From positions 1-34,822 of the forward strand of contig CANRGE010000020.1 of the NCBI GenBank assembly GCA_947630065.1: a DNA stretch of 34,822 nucleotides, read 5' to 3'. The translations under genes were made by a program, and so were the position numbers. Below are positions 1 through 7,198 of the stretch, in pieces. Source of the DNA: an uncultured Clostridia bacterium. Lineage in GTDB: Bacteria > Bacillota > Clostridia > TANB77 > CAG-508. How positions within the stretch are numbered: the stretch's first letter is position 1; each line of letters opens with the position of its first letter. The notes under the pieces were generated by a model that did no database searches, had not been told where the DNA came from, and saw only the letters and a list, made by a program, of their open reading frames with translations.

Positions 1-159
1 TAGCAACTCAATTATATATGATTTGAATCACTTATTCAATTTTTATAACTTTGTTTCACATCAATTGTAATACAACAAAACATTGTATAAAATTTTCAAA
101 GTCATATCATATATTATCTATGGAAAGAACATTAGGCAAGCAGAAATATGCTTGAAATA

Positions 160-189
160 TTGCGTTTTATTTGTATTGTATGGTATGAT
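160..189 (+). promoter_or_regulatory. Weak candidate sigma-A promoter for the first small gene
   Basis: TTGCGT at 160-165 is followed after 18 nt by TATGAT at 184-189. This is the best -35/-10 pair upstream of the gene at 250, but the region is A+T-rich and the -35 is poor. The rest of 1-249 shows no gene and no recognisable RNA. Confidence 0.3.
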
Positions 190-249
190 ATTTTTAATCT
201 TTTGTAACAGGTAAACAATTCAATAACTATTGAAAAGGAGGATTATCCT

Positions 250-471
250 ATGAGGCAGTACAGAATGAACTATAGAAATGATGAGCCATGTGTAGAGTGT
301 CGGAATAATGAAAAGGGTACTTGGTATTTATGTGCAGACTTTGATGAAGAGTCTAGACTAATTTTTTTTGGTAATTTACCAGATGAAATGTGCGAAGAAA
401 TTTATTCTTTTTTGGAATCACAATGTATTCATATTGATGAAAACGCAAGAGCGTGGATTCTTACAAATTAA
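250..471 (+). CDS. Small hypothetical protein, 73 aa, accessory region
   Basis: I do not recognise the family. The ATG at 250 has a strong ribosome-binding site (AAAGGAGGA at about 233-241). The protein is acidic, with a CVEC pair at residues 14-17, further Cys at about 28, 48 and 59, and no membrane segment. The cysteines could bind metal, but this is inference. Codon choice differs from the rest of the window (AGG at codon 2, CGG at codon 18, several GAG, TGT and GCG), which suggests a recent arrival by transfer. A hairpin lies directly downstream. The CGG at 301-303 matters because it is the only in-frame CGG in the window where the same frame continues into sensible protein; see the findings on CGG. 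Confidence 0.6.
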   Translation: MRQYRMNYRNDEPCVECRNNEKGTWYLCADFDEESRLIFFGNLPDEMCEEIYSFLESQCIHIDENARAWILTN

Positions 472-488
472 AATAGGAAATCCAAATA

Positions 489-536
489 ACGAGGTATAGT
501 TAAAATGTTAATAACTTAGCTGTATCTCGTTTTCTA
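489..536 (+). terminator. Hairpin terminator after the 73-aa gene
   Basis: A 15-bp stem pairs 489-503 with 516-530, with several G-U pairs, and is followed by TTTTCT. A second, weaker hairpin (AAAGCTTTAAGA with TCTTAAGGCTTT, about 539-568) follows. The loop of the first stem contains AAAATGTTAAT, the same 11-mer found in the 48-nt repeats at 1109-1215. Confidence 0.5.
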
Positions 537-646
537 ATAAAGCTTTAAGAATAAAATCTTAAGGCTTTATAATTATATAAAGACAAATTAAAAAAGCCAC
601 AGAATCGATTGTGAGGCAAATCGAAGTTAAATGAAAGGAGGATTAT

Positions 647-973
647 ATGAACAAACAAAAATTAAAAGTTTTATGGATACCAGTAGAAATTTTATTAGAT
701 GAACATTTGTCAGATAAAGAAAAATTAATATTATCAATGATTTTATACTTGAGTAATGAAACAGGAAGTTGCTTTGCAAGTAATAAATATATAGCGAGTA
801 TTGTGAATGTAACCTCCGACAGAGTTTCAAAGATAATTAGTTCATTAAAGAAAAAGCAATATATAGAAGTGAAATTAAAATATAAATTAGATAGTAAAGA
901 AGTAGAAAATAGGCAAATAGTTCCTAATAAAAAAAGTCGTATTAAATTATTCAATAAAATCACCACAATATAG
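647..973 (+). CDS. Short helix-turn-helix protein, plasmid/phage replication-initiator-like
   Basis: This 108-aa protein starts at ATG 647 behind a good ribosome-binding site (AAAGGAGG at about 634-641). Residues about 20-75 resemble the HTH_36 / DnaD-like winged-helix domain found at the N terminus of many plasmid and phage replication or regulatory proteins: LSDKEKLILSMILYLS, then SNKYIASIVNVTSDRVSKII as the likely recognition region. Relatives are often well over 200 aa, so this may be a truncated remnant. I see no continuation in another frame downstream. A small hairpin (TCGATT 605-610 with AATCGA 619-624) precedes the gene. The exact role is unknown; the family call is moderate. Confidence 0.55.
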   Translation: MNKQKLKVLWIPVEILLDEHLSDKEKLILSMILYLSNETGSCFASNKYIASIVNVTSDRVSKIISSLKKKQYIEVKLKYKLDSKEVENRQIVPNKKSRIKLFNKITTI

Positions 974-996
974 AAGATAAGTTAGAAATGTAATTC

Positions 997-1019
997 AAAA
1001 ACTTTTTGAAAAAGTTTTT
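997..1019 (+). terminator. Hairpin after the HTH gene
   Basis: AAAAACTTTTT at 997-1007 pairs perfectly with AAAAAGTTTTT at 1009-1019. A further copy of GAAAAAGTTTT follows, so the same bases also form a short tandem repeat. The 974-1367 stretch has no clear gene; it holds this hairpin, a promoter at 1041, the 48-nt repeats and the spoIIID promoter. Confidence 0.45.
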
Positions 1020-1040
1020 GAAAAAGTTTTACAAAAAACA

Positions 1041-1069
1041 TTGATATTTTAATAAAAAGTTTGTATGAT
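1041..1069 (+). promoter_or_regulatory. Sigma-A-type promoter upstream of the 48-nt repeats
   Basis: TTGATA at 1041-1046, 17-bp spacer, TATGAT at 1064-1069. No ordinary gene follows for about 290 nt, so this promoter would drive the repeat region at 1109-1215. A short perfect hairpin, AGATATT and AATATCT at 1085-1099, lies just after the predicted start. Confidence 0.55.
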
Positions 1070-1108
1070 GAATATAATAGTAGTAGATATTTAATATCTG
1101 CTATAATT

Positions 1109-1260
1109 AAAATGTTAATCGCAACGTCACTTGCGAGATATAAATTTGTGAATGAAAAAATGTTAATCGCACCCCTACTTGCGGAATATAAATAAGTAGG
1201 TGAAAAAATGTTAATTATAGGAAAATTGAAAAAATATTCTTTAAAAGAGAGTATTTTTTT
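1109..1260 (+). repeat. Three 48-nt tandem repeats, possible small RNA or micro-ORF array
   Basis: AAAATGTTAATCGCA occurs at 1109 and 1157, and AAAATGTTAAT again at 1205, exactly 48 nt apart. The first two units also share ACTTGCG and ATATAAAT. Since 48 is divisible by three, the ATGs at 1112, 1160 and 1208 share a frame. The first unit reads MLIATSLARYKFVNEK and the second MLIAPLLAEYK then a stop. The second unit has a hairpin (CCTACTT with AAGTAGG). A weak U-rich hairpin at about 1230-1260 could end a transcript of about 185 nt. Whether this makes RNA or peptide is unknown. Confidence 0.5.
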
Positions 1261-1306
1261 CTTTTTAGATATTGCCCAAATAAAAATCTATAAAATGATA
1301 AATTAA

Positions 1307-1335
1307 TCATAATATAAAATTCATATGAATACAAT
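1307..1335 (+). promoter_or_regulatory. Sigma-E-like promoter of spoIIID
   Basis: TCATAAT at 1307-1313 and AATACAAT at 1328-1335 are 14 bp apart. They match the sporulation sigma-E consensus (KMATATT, 14-15 bp, CATACAHT) at 6/7 and 7/8 positions. spoIIID is a sigma-E gene in Bacillus subtilis, which supports the call. The region is A+T-rich, so chance is possible. Confidence 0.45.
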
Positions 1336-1355
1336 TTAACAAATGTATTCATATG
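1322..1355. promoter_or_regulatory. Palindrome overlapping spoIIID promoter and Shine-Dalgarno
   Basis: CATATGAATAC at 1322-1332 is the exact inverse of GTATTCATATG at 1345-1355, with a 12-nt spacer. The left arm covers the proposed -10 element and the right arm ends on the first G of the GGAGG at 1355-1359. It could be a dimer operator or, in a longer transcript, a hairpin against the ribosome-binding site. Confidence 0.45.
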
Positions 1356-1367
1356 GAGGTTTTCTTT

Positions 1368-1637
1368 ATGAGAGGTATTTCAATTGAAGAACGTGCTATT
1401 AACTTAGCACATTATATAATAGATTCAAAAGATACAGTAAGAGGAACGGCAAAAAAATTTGGTATATCTAAATCAACAGTACACAAAGATGTTAGTGAGA
1501 GATTACAAAAGATTAATCCAGTATTAGCATTAGAGGTACGAAGAATATTAGACGAAAATAAAGCAGAAAGACATATAAGAGGAGGAATGGCTACAAAATT
1601 AAAATATATAAACGAAAAAGAACACAATGCGAGCTAA
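1368..1637 (+). CDS. spoIIID: Sporulation transcription regulator SpoIIID
   Basis: SpoIIID is the mother-cell DNA-binding regulator that activates and represses sigma-E-dependent genes and helps to switch on sigma-K. The 89-aa product matches the family along its length. The helix-turn-helix is TAKKFGISKSTVHKDVSERL, followed by the conserved basic tail with RHIRGG and ATKLKY. An upstream in-frame ATG at 1353 lies within the Shine-Dalgarno sequence; I chose ATG 1368, 8 nt after GGAGG. In many Firmicutes spoIIID sits near an mreB/mbl gene; here mreB is about 6 kb downstream, with other sporulation genes between. A hairpin overlapping its stop codon ends it. Confidence 0.95.
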   Translation: MRGISIEERAINLAHYIIDSKDTVRGTAKKFGISKSTVHKDVSERLQKINPVLALEVRRILDENKAERHIRGGMATKLKYINEKEHNAS

Positions 1638-1662
1638 AATTACCAATTGGTAGTTTTAGCTC
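1631..1662 (+). terminator. Hairpin terminator of spoIIID
   Basis: GAGCTAAAATTACC and GGTAGTTTTAGCTC form a 14-bp stem with one G-U pair and an AATT loop. The stem includes the spoIIID stop codon at 1635-1637. The U-tract is short (CTTTAC). Confidence 0.55.
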
Positions 1663-1691
1663 TTTACAAAATTGAATAAAAACAGTATAAT
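1663..1691 (+). promoter_or_regulatory. Sigma-A promoter of the dGTPase-like gene
   Basis: TTTACA at 1663-1668, 17-bp spacer, TATAAT at 1686-1691. The gene starts 33 nt downstream. Confidence 0.65.
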
Positions 1692-1724
1692 ATGAAAATA
1701 TATATATAGAATAGGAGAAATATA

Positions 1725-3362
1725 ATGAACAAATTAGAGTTAGATTTAGAAGAAAATATGCAAAACTTAAATTCTCAGATAGAAGAGTTAGAAAGACTAA
1801 AAAATATAATAGTTGAATCTAGTCAATTTAAAATACAAGATGGTAAAACTCAAATGATAGACAAAAAAGACGAAATAGAAATTAGATCTAGACAACAACA
1901 CGTTTTTATGGTAACGAATATTTCATTAAGAGTAATAGATGGAATATACAATAAATTATATTCTGGAGCAACAAAGCTTGAAGTAGTTGCCAAAAATCAA
2001 AAAAGAGATGAATTAATAATTCAAATAATAGCTTTATCTCATGATTTAGGACATACACCTTTTGGACATTCAGGTGAAGAAGTATTAAATGAATTTGTAA
2101 AAGATATAAAAGACGAAGAAACAATAGAAGCAATAATTGAAAAAAGAAGAAAGTACTTTGGAGAAGAGTATGAAGGAGAACAAGGACATATAGGAAATAA
2201 ATTAAATACACTAAGCTTTGAACATAATGAACAAAGTGCTTTAGAATTTATTGAACTTGTACAAAAAAATAATATAAATGAAGAATTAGTAGAAGCGGAC
2301 AGAATTGTTAAAGGAATTCTTTCACATAGTATTTCAAGAGTATCTAAGGTACCAGAGGATTTATTAGCTCAAATAGTTAGACAAGCAGATAAAATAGATT
2401 ATAGAAACTTTGATGGTAAAGAATATGATGGATATATTGATTGGGATAAAACAAGAGATAAAGAGTTAAAAAATTATATAAATTTACCAGTTCAAGAAAA
2501 AATTAATTATGTAGTAGATAATATGATAGATGAAGCAATAGAAAAAGGAAAAATAATTGATGATGCTGAATCTATGCAAATAACAAAAGACTATAGACAT
2601 ATATATGAAGATATTATATATATAGTAGAAGATGATGGTAATAAAGAATTAATTGCAGGAAATAACAGAGAAAGAAATCAAGTAATATATAGAAAATTGT
2701 TGGATTATTATTATAATAATCCAGATAAAATTCCTACAAAGGCTTTAAGAAGAGTAGTACCAATAGACGAAAACCGAAAAGTAGAAAGAGTAAAAGCATA
2801 TGATACTACAAAAACAGGAATAGAACCAAAAACACATCTTGAGCGTGTAATACAATATGTAAATACTTTTACTAATGATACATGTGAAAAAGCATATAGA
2901 AGATTGGTAATACAAAGAATAATAAAAGGAACAGGCTATGGAATAGAGCCAGTTGTACCAGAAGATATAGAAAAAAGAAAACAAATTCAATTAAACATTG
3001 CTAAAGAAAGAATAAGAGCAAGAGAAATGTATAAAGCATCTAAAACTCATACAGATGAAGAAATATTAGAAATGTTAAAATATAAAAGACATAAATTTAT
3101 AGAAGATATGTTAACACCAAAAGCTTTAGAAAAAATAAAAGAAAATAAGGAAAAAAAGGAACAACAAAATAATGTAGATTTTACACTAGATAAAATGATG
3201 AGAGATATAGATTCTATAAGAACACAAGACAAGTCTAAAGAAGAAATAAAAAGCGAAATAGAAAAATATTTAAAAAGAGTTGAAGAAAATAAAATTGTAG
3301 GAATAGAACAAATAGAAAAAGAGTTTTATAAAAACAAAGATGATGATGAGAATGAAAAATAA
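1725..3362 (+). CDS. HD-domain dNTP triphosphohydrolase, dGTPase-like
   Basis: The 545-aa protein has the HD-superfamily metal site of dGTPase-like dNTP triphosphohydrolases: H59 in SRQQHVFMVTN, H106-D107 in SHDLGHTPFGH, H167 in FEHNEQ, and D222 in QADKIDYRN. The HDxGHxPFGH pattern is typical of the dGTPase branch, which removes intact triphosphate from dNTPs to control the nucleotide pool. The N-terminal 45 residues look coiled-coil, and the C-terminal third is unusually long and Lys/Glu-rich, with unclear homology. Substrate preference cannot be read from the sequence. It appears monocistronic, with its own promoter and terminator. Start ATG 1725 follows AGGAG. Confidence 0.8.
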   Translation: MNKLELDLEENMQNLNSQIEELERLKNIIVESSQFKIQDGKTQMIDKKDEIEIRSRQQHVFMVTNISLRVIDGIYNKLYSGATKLEVVAKNQKRDELIIQIIALSHDLGHTPFGHSGEEVLNEFVKDIKDEETIEAIIEKRRKYFGEEYEGEQGHIGNKLNTLSFEHNEQSALEFIELVQKNNINEELVEADRIVKGILSHSISRVSKVPEDLLAQIVRQADKIDYRNFDGKEYDGYIDWDKTRDKELKNYINLPVQEKINYVVDNMIDEAIEKGKIIDDAESMQITKDYRHIYEDIIYIVEDDGNKELIAGNNRERNQVIYRKLLDYYYNNPDKIPTKALRRVVPIDENRKVERVKAYDTTKTGIEPKTHLERVIQYVNTFTNDTCEKAYRRLVIQRIIKGTGYGIEPVVPEDIEKRKQIQLNIAKERIRAREMYKASKTHTDEEILEMLKYKRHKFIEDMLTPKALEKIKENKEKKEQQNNVDFTLDKMMRDIDSIRTQDKSKEEIKSEIEKYLKRVEENKIVGIEQIEKEFYKNKDDDENEK

Positions 3363-3369
3363 ATGTTAG

Positions 3370-3402
3370 ATAAGTAGTTTATTTATTAAACTACTTATTT
3401 TG
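3370..3402 (+). terminator. Rho-independent terminator after the dGTPase-like gene
   Basis: AAGTAGTTTA at 3372-3381 pairs with TAAACTACTT at 3387-3396, with a 5-nt loop, followed by ATTTT. Confidence 0.7.
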
Positions 3403-3421
3403 ACATTATAAGATATTTTTC

Positions 3422-3448
3422 ACTATTTTTTCCTATATGCATATAATA
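3422..3448 (+). promoter_or_regulatory. Sigma-K promoter of yabG
   Basis: AC at 3422-3423, 16-bp spacer, CATATAATA at 3440-3448. This is an exact match to the sigma-K consensus (AC, 16 bp, CATANNNTA). yabG is a late mother-cell sigma-K gene in Bacillus. The transcript would begin near a small hairpin, GAAACTT with AAGTTTC at about 3458-3480, which may protect the mRNA 5' end. Confidence 0.65.
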
Positions 3449-3507
3449 CCTTGAGGGAAACTTTATAAAATAGAAGTTTCTATTAATAAGATTCTAGAGG
3501 TGTTATT

Positions 3508-4332
3508 ATGATAAAAATAAAAAAAGGAGATATTGTAGCAAGAAATTCTTATGGAAGAGATATATTATTTAAAGTAGATGAACTTGTTAAAGCGCGTAAT
3601 GGAAAAAATATTGCTATGCTAAAGGGATTAACAATAAGAATAGAAGCAGATGCACCAATAGAGGATTTGGTAATAGTAAAAAAAGAAAATATAGAAAACA
3701 ATATTAAAAATTTAGATAGTAAAATAGAAGAAAGAGTTAAAAAATGCAATAAACCAGTAAAAAGAAAGTTTTTACTAAGAAGTAATGAACAAGAAAAATG
3801 TGGAGTTATTTTACATCTAGATGGAGATAAAAGATATAGTGAAAAGTCAGCAAAATATTATAAAAAGATGCAACTTAATGCAATTGTAAGATATGTTCCA
3901 GAAAATAGACAAGAATATGTGATTGTAGATTTATTAAATAGGTATAATCCAGATGTGCTTGTTATAACAGGACATGATGGAATGCTAAAAAATGGGATAG
4001 GCTATAATGATATAGGAAATTATAGAAATTCAAAATACTTTGTAAATACAGTTATAGAAGCCAAAAAATGGATGGAATATAATAAAAAAGATATTGCTAT
4101 TTTTGCAGGAGCATGCCAGAGTTATTATGAAGCATTAGTAGCAGCAGGAGCAAATTTTGCGTCATCACCGGCAAGAATTCTAATTGACTTTGTTGACCCA
4201 TTAGTAGTTGCAGAAAAAATTGCTACAACAGAAGACTATAAATATATAACTATAAATGATATTGTTAATGAATTACGAGATGGAATAAAAGGAATAAATG
4301 GTACAGGAGCAAGAGGGAAAAAACAAATGTAA
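3508..4332 (+). CDS. yabG: Sporulation-specific protease YabG
   Basis: YabG is a cysteine protease made late in the mother cell. It trims spore coat proteins in Bacillus and also processes cortex-lysis and germination proteins in Clostridioides difficile. The 274-aa product matches the family over its full length: an N-terminal barrel-like part (KKGDIVARNSYGRDILFKV), then VLVITGHDGML with H156 and AIFAGACQSYYEAL with C203. H156 and C203 are the likely catalytic pair, inferred from family conservation. Its start, ATG 3508, follows AGAGGTG. It is transcribed alone from the sigma-K promoter and ends at a weak hairpin before veg. Confidence 0.93.
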   Translation: MIKIKKGDIVARNSYGRDILFKVDELVKARNGKNIAMLKGLTIRIEADAPIEDLVIVKKENIENNIKNLDSKIEERVKKCNKPVKRKFLLRSNEQEKCGVILHLDGDKRYSEKSAKYYKKMQLNAIVRYVPENRQEYVIVDLLNRYNPDVLVITGHDGMLKNGIGYNDIGNYRNSKYFVNTVIEAKKWMEYNKKDIAIFAGACQSYYEALVAAGANFASSPARILIDFVDPLVVAEKIATTEDYKYITINDIVNELRDGIKGINGTGARGKKQM

Positions 4333-4336
4333 TATT

Positions 4337-4371
4337 TTTGTAACATTAAAGTAAAACAAATGTAACAAAAA
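4337..4371 (+). terminator. Imperfect hairpin after yabG
   Basis: ATTTTTGTAACATT and AATGTAACAAAAAT pair with one mismatch. There is no strong U-tract, so terminator activity is uncertain. Confidence 0.35.
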
Positions 4372-4426
4372 TCTGAAAAGCTTAGAAAATAAAGGAAAAA
4401 AGACAACTTACAACAAACTACTTTCT

Positions 4427-4455
4427 TTGACATTTTTCTAATGCAATGCTATAAT
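4427..4455 (+). promoter_or_regulatory. Consensus sigma-A promoter of veg
   Basis: TTGACA at 4427-4432, 17-bp spacer, TATAAT at 4450-4455: a perfect match. The B. subtilis veg promoter is known to be very strong, so this strength looks conserved. Confidence 0.85.
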
Positions 4456-4483
4456 CACCTACATAATAACGAAGTAGGTGATT
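4453..4483. promoter_or_regulatory. Palindrome spanning the veg -10 and ribosome-binding site
   Basis: AATCACCTAC at 4453-4462 is the exact inverse of GTAGGTGATT at 4474-4483. The left arm starts inside the -10 box and runs to the predicted transcription start; the right arm contains the Shine-Dalgarno AGGTG. As the mRNA would start at about 4462, a DNA operator is more likely than an RNA hairpin. Confidence 0.45.
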
Positions 4484-4485
4484 AT

Positions 4486-4779
4486 ATGATTTACAAAGAT
4501 GATATCACAAATTTAAAGACAAACATTACCGATATGGTAGGACAAAAGATAATTGTAAAAGGTACTTTAGGAAGAAGCAAAATATTTGAAAAAAAAGCTA
4601 CAATAGAAAAAGCATATCCTAATCTATTTAGTGTTAGATATGATGAAAATAATAGAAATGTAACATATAGTTATACTGATGTATTAACAAGAACTGTTGA
4701 ACTAGATGTATTTGATGGAGAACAATATAGTCCATTATTACCACCAGTAGTTCAAGTAAAAAAGAAAAGTGAATTATAA
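4486..4779 (+). CDS. veg: Veg protein, DUF1021 family
   Basis: The 97-aa product matches the Veg/DUF1021 family of small SH3-like barrel proteins, with VGQKIIVKGTLGRSK near residue 20 and a conserved SYTDVLTRTVEL segment. In B. subtilis Veg affects biofilm matrix genes, and it is widely conserved in Firmicutes next to sporulation and cell-envelope genes; its biochemical role is unclear. The reading frame extends 15 codons upstream to ATG 4441, but that ATG lies before the -10 box of the promoter. I therefore chose ATG 4486, 5 nt after AGGTG. The neighbours yabG and veg are also adjacent in Bacillus. Confidence 0.9.
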   Translation: MIYKDDITNLKTNITDMVGQKIIVKGTLGRSKIFEKKATIEKAYPNLFSVRYDENNRNVTYSYTDVLTRTVELDVFDGEQYSPLLPPVVQVKKKSEL

Positions 4780-4839
4780 TATTCAAAATTAAAAATAATT
4801 TTAGTAGAAAATTTATATAAAAAAATTTAATATAAAATA

Positions 4840-4870
4840 AAAAAATTCCCTTATTTAGGAATTTTTTTTT
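4840..4870 (+). terminator. Rho-independent terminator of veg
   Basis: AAAAATTCC at 4841-4849, 8-nt loop, then GGAATTTTT and further T residues to 4870. Confidence 0.8.
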
Positions 4871-4888
4871 GTCCTCAAAATATACATT
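4859..4888 (+). promoter_or_regulatory. Possible sigma-E promoter of the sipL-like gene
   Basis: GAATTTT at 4859-4865, 15-bp spacer, TATACATT at 4881-4888. It resembles the sigma-E consensus at 6/7 and 7/8 positions and overlaps the veg terminator. SpoVID/SipL-type genes are sigma-E controlled. A chance match in A+T-rich DNA is quite possible. Confidence 0.35.
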
Positions 4889-4918
4889 AAATATAAAAAA
4901 TTAAAAGGAGGGTATAAA

Positions 4919-6469
4919 ATGCCAATAGATGTGACTAAAGAAACTTTATGTATAAATAAAATAGTAGGGCAAAAAAATGAGACTATTATAGTAGAAGGGG
5001 ATGTAATAGTACCTGATGTAAAGCCAGATATATTGAATGCTATAAATACTACAGGAAATGTGTGTATTTATAAAAAAGATATATTAGAAGGAAAAATAAG
5101 ATTAGACGGAGATGTTAAGTTATATGTAATGTACTTAGCAGATGATGAAAAAGATTCTATAAGGAGTTTAAATACTAATATTGATTTTACAAAAGTTATA
5201 GATATTGAAGGTTGTATGCAAAACATGAGTCTAGATGATGAGGTTACAATAAAAAGCATAGAATGTCAGGTACTAAACGGAAGAAAAATAAATATAAAAG
5301 TTACTTTACAAATAGGTATAAAAATATATTCAAATGAAGATGTTGATGTAATAAAGCAAATAGATAATCTAAAAGATGTACAATCATTAAATTCAACATT
5401 AAAAATAAATTCATTAGTAGGAGAAGGAACTGTAAAAAGCAGTGCTAAAGATACAGTTGTAATAGATAATGTCGATAATTTAGCAGAAGTTTTGAGTACA
5501 GATATATATGTAACAAATAAAGACATAAAGATAAGTTATAATAAAGTTTTAGCTAAAGCAGATATAGTTGCGAAAATTTTATATTTAACAGAAGAAGGAG
5601 CAATAAAAGTAAAAGAAGCAACAATACCATTAATGGGATTTGTAGATATTGAAAATATAAAAGATACAGATATATGTGACATGAAATATAAATTAAAAAA
5701 TATAATAATAAAACCAAATTCTCAAGAAGAACATTCTATTTATGTAGAGCTAGAATTTGAATTATATTGCAGAGTATATGAAGAAAAGGAAATAGAAACA
5801 TTAACAGATTTATATAGTCCTAGTATGGAAATTTCATATGAACAAAAAAATATTACAACAATGGCAAATAGATTCAATGCATCAGAAAAATGTAGTATAA
5901 GTGAAAAAATATCTATACCAGAGTTAAATTCAAACAAATTATATGATGTTAAAGTAAAACCAGTAATAGTATCTCAAAATATTTCAAATTCAAGAATAAT
6001 GTATGAAGGAGAATTGCAAATTGATTTTATATACTCATCTAATAACTCAGCTGGAATAGACACAAAACAAGCAGTAGTTCCATTTAATTTCAATGTTGTT
6101 TCAGATAATATATCTCAAAATGCTAATATTGAAACAGAAGTAGAAATTGTAAAACAAGACTTTATAATAGGAAATGATAGTATAGTAGATAGTAAAATAG
6201 AATTAAACTTTAATGTATCAATGGCAAATTACATAGATATAAATATAATAAATGATATACATGCAGAAGAATTAAAGAAAAAGGAAATTTATAGCATGAT
6301 AATATATTTTGTAAAAGAAGGAGATACATTATGGAAAATAGCTAAAAAATATAAAAGCACGAAGGAAGATATAGCAAGAGTAAATAATATAGAAGATGTA
6401 AATAAAATTTATGTAGGACAACAATTATTCATCCCAAAATATACAGAAAAAAGTAGTGTATCTGTATAG
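4919..6469 (+). CDS. sipL: SipL-like spore coat morphogenetic protein, DUF3794 plus LysM
   Basis: This 516-aa protein combines repeated SPOCS/DUF3794 beta-rich modules over about residues 1-455 with a C-terminal LysM domain at about 463-507 (VKEGDTLWKIAKKYKS, then IYVGQQLFIP). Length and architecture match SipL of Clostridioides difficile (about 520 aa), which binds SpoIVA through its LysM domain and encases the forespore with coat; SpoVID is the Bacillus counterpart. There is no signal peptide, as expected for a mother-cell cytosolic coat protein. The start ATG 4919 follows AAAGGAGGG. yunB follows 24 nt downstream, so the two probably form an operon. Equivalence to SipL is inferred from architecture; other DUF3794-LysM proteins exist. 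Confidence 0.82.
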   Translation: MPIDVTKETLCINKIVGQKNETIIVEGDVIVPDVKPDILNAINTTGNVCIYKKDILEGKIRLDGDVKLYVMYLADDEKDSIRSLNTNIDFTKVIDIEGCMQNMSLDDEVTIKSIECQVLNGRKINIKVTLQIGIKIYSNEDVDVIKQIDNLKDVQSLNSTLKINSLVGEGTVKSSAKDTVVIDNVDNLAEVLSTDIYVTNKDIKISYNKVLAKADIVAKILYLTEEGAIKVKEATIPLMGFVDIENIKDTDICDMKYKLKNIIIKPNSQEEHSIYVELEFELYCRVYEEKEIETLTDLYSPSMEISYEQKNITTMANRFNASEKCSISEKISIPELNSNKLYDVKVKPVIVSQNISNSRIMYEGELQIDFIYSSNNSAGIDTKQAVVPFNFNVVSDNISQNANIETEVEIVKQDFIIGNDSIVDSKIELNFNVSMANYIDINIINDIHAEELKKKEIYSMIIYFVKEGDTLWKIAKKYKSTKEDIARVNNIEDVNKIYVGQQLFIPKYTEKSSVSV

Positions 6470-6493
6470 AATAGTGAATAGAAGGAAATAAAT

Positions 6494-7186
6494 ATGGATA
6501 AAATTTATTCTAGAAAAAGAATACGTTTTCCTAAAATTATAGTAGCTAAGAATAAAAAAGCTTATAAAGTGCTTGTAATAACTTTAATTGCAATACTAAC
6601 AAGTATAATAATTATAAGAACAATAGAGCCAGTATTTAATAAATTATGTGTAGAAAAGGCAAGAAGTGTGGCAACAATAATAGCAAATGAAGAAAGCACA
6701 AAAATAATACATAAGTATAAATATGAAGATTTAATAACAATAACTAAAGATGCAGATAATAATATTACTATGTTACAAGCAAATATGGTACCAATAAATT
6801 TAATTATTTCTGATGTGGCAGAAAATATACAAAAGAGAATAAACTTAGAAGAAAACAGTCAAATAAAAATGAGGTTAGGCTCGCTATCAATGACTGAAAT
6901 TTTTTCAGGAGTTGGACCAGAAATACCAATATCAGTACATGTAATAGGAAATGTGGATACAAAATTAGAAAGTAAATTTGAGTCAGTTGGTATAAATCAA
7001 ACGGTTCATAAAATATTTTTGCAAGTGGATTGTAAAGTGGGAATAGTAACACCATATAGTAATATCGATGAACAAATAGGAAATCAGGTATTAATAGCAG
7101 AAAATGTAATAGTAGGAAAAATACCATCAACATATTATAACATAGAAGGAATGCAAACAGAAAATGTTATGGATGTATTAGAATAA
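6494..7186 (+). CDS. yunB: Sporulation protein YunB
   Basis: The 230-aa protein has one N-terminal membrane segment (about residues 24-43) after a basic stretch, and the conserved YunB core (AVENIQKRINLEENSQIKMR-like helix, IFSGVGPEIPI, and a VTPYSN segment near the C terminus). YunB is a sigma-E-controlled mother-cell protein needed for normal spores in B. subtilis; its molecular role is not established. The tail faces away from the cytosol if the positive-inside rule holds. It lies 24 nt after the sipL-like gene and ends at a long perfect hairpin. Confidence 0.87.
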   Translation: MDKIYSRKRIRFPKIIVAKNKKAYKVLVITLIAILTSIIIIRTIEPVFNKLCVEKARSVATIIANEESTKIIHKYKYEDLITITKDADNNITMLQANMVPINLIISDVAENIQKRINLEENSQIKMRLGSLSMTEIFSGVGPEIPISVHVIGNVDTKLESKFESVGINQTVHKIFLQVDCKVGIVTPYSNIDEQIGNQVLIAENVIVGKIPSTYYNIEGMQTENVMDVLE

Positions 7187-7198
7187 TAAGTCTTAAAG

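Noticed and set aside
1112-1195. 27-aa gene in the 48-nt repeat region
   Set aside because: There is no Shine-Dalgarno before ATG 1112, and the repeat is conserved as nucleotides across the stop in unit two. I list it as a repeat and leave coding open.
1109-1215. CRISPR array
   Set aside because: Only three imperfect units, no separate unique spacers of regular length and no cas genes.
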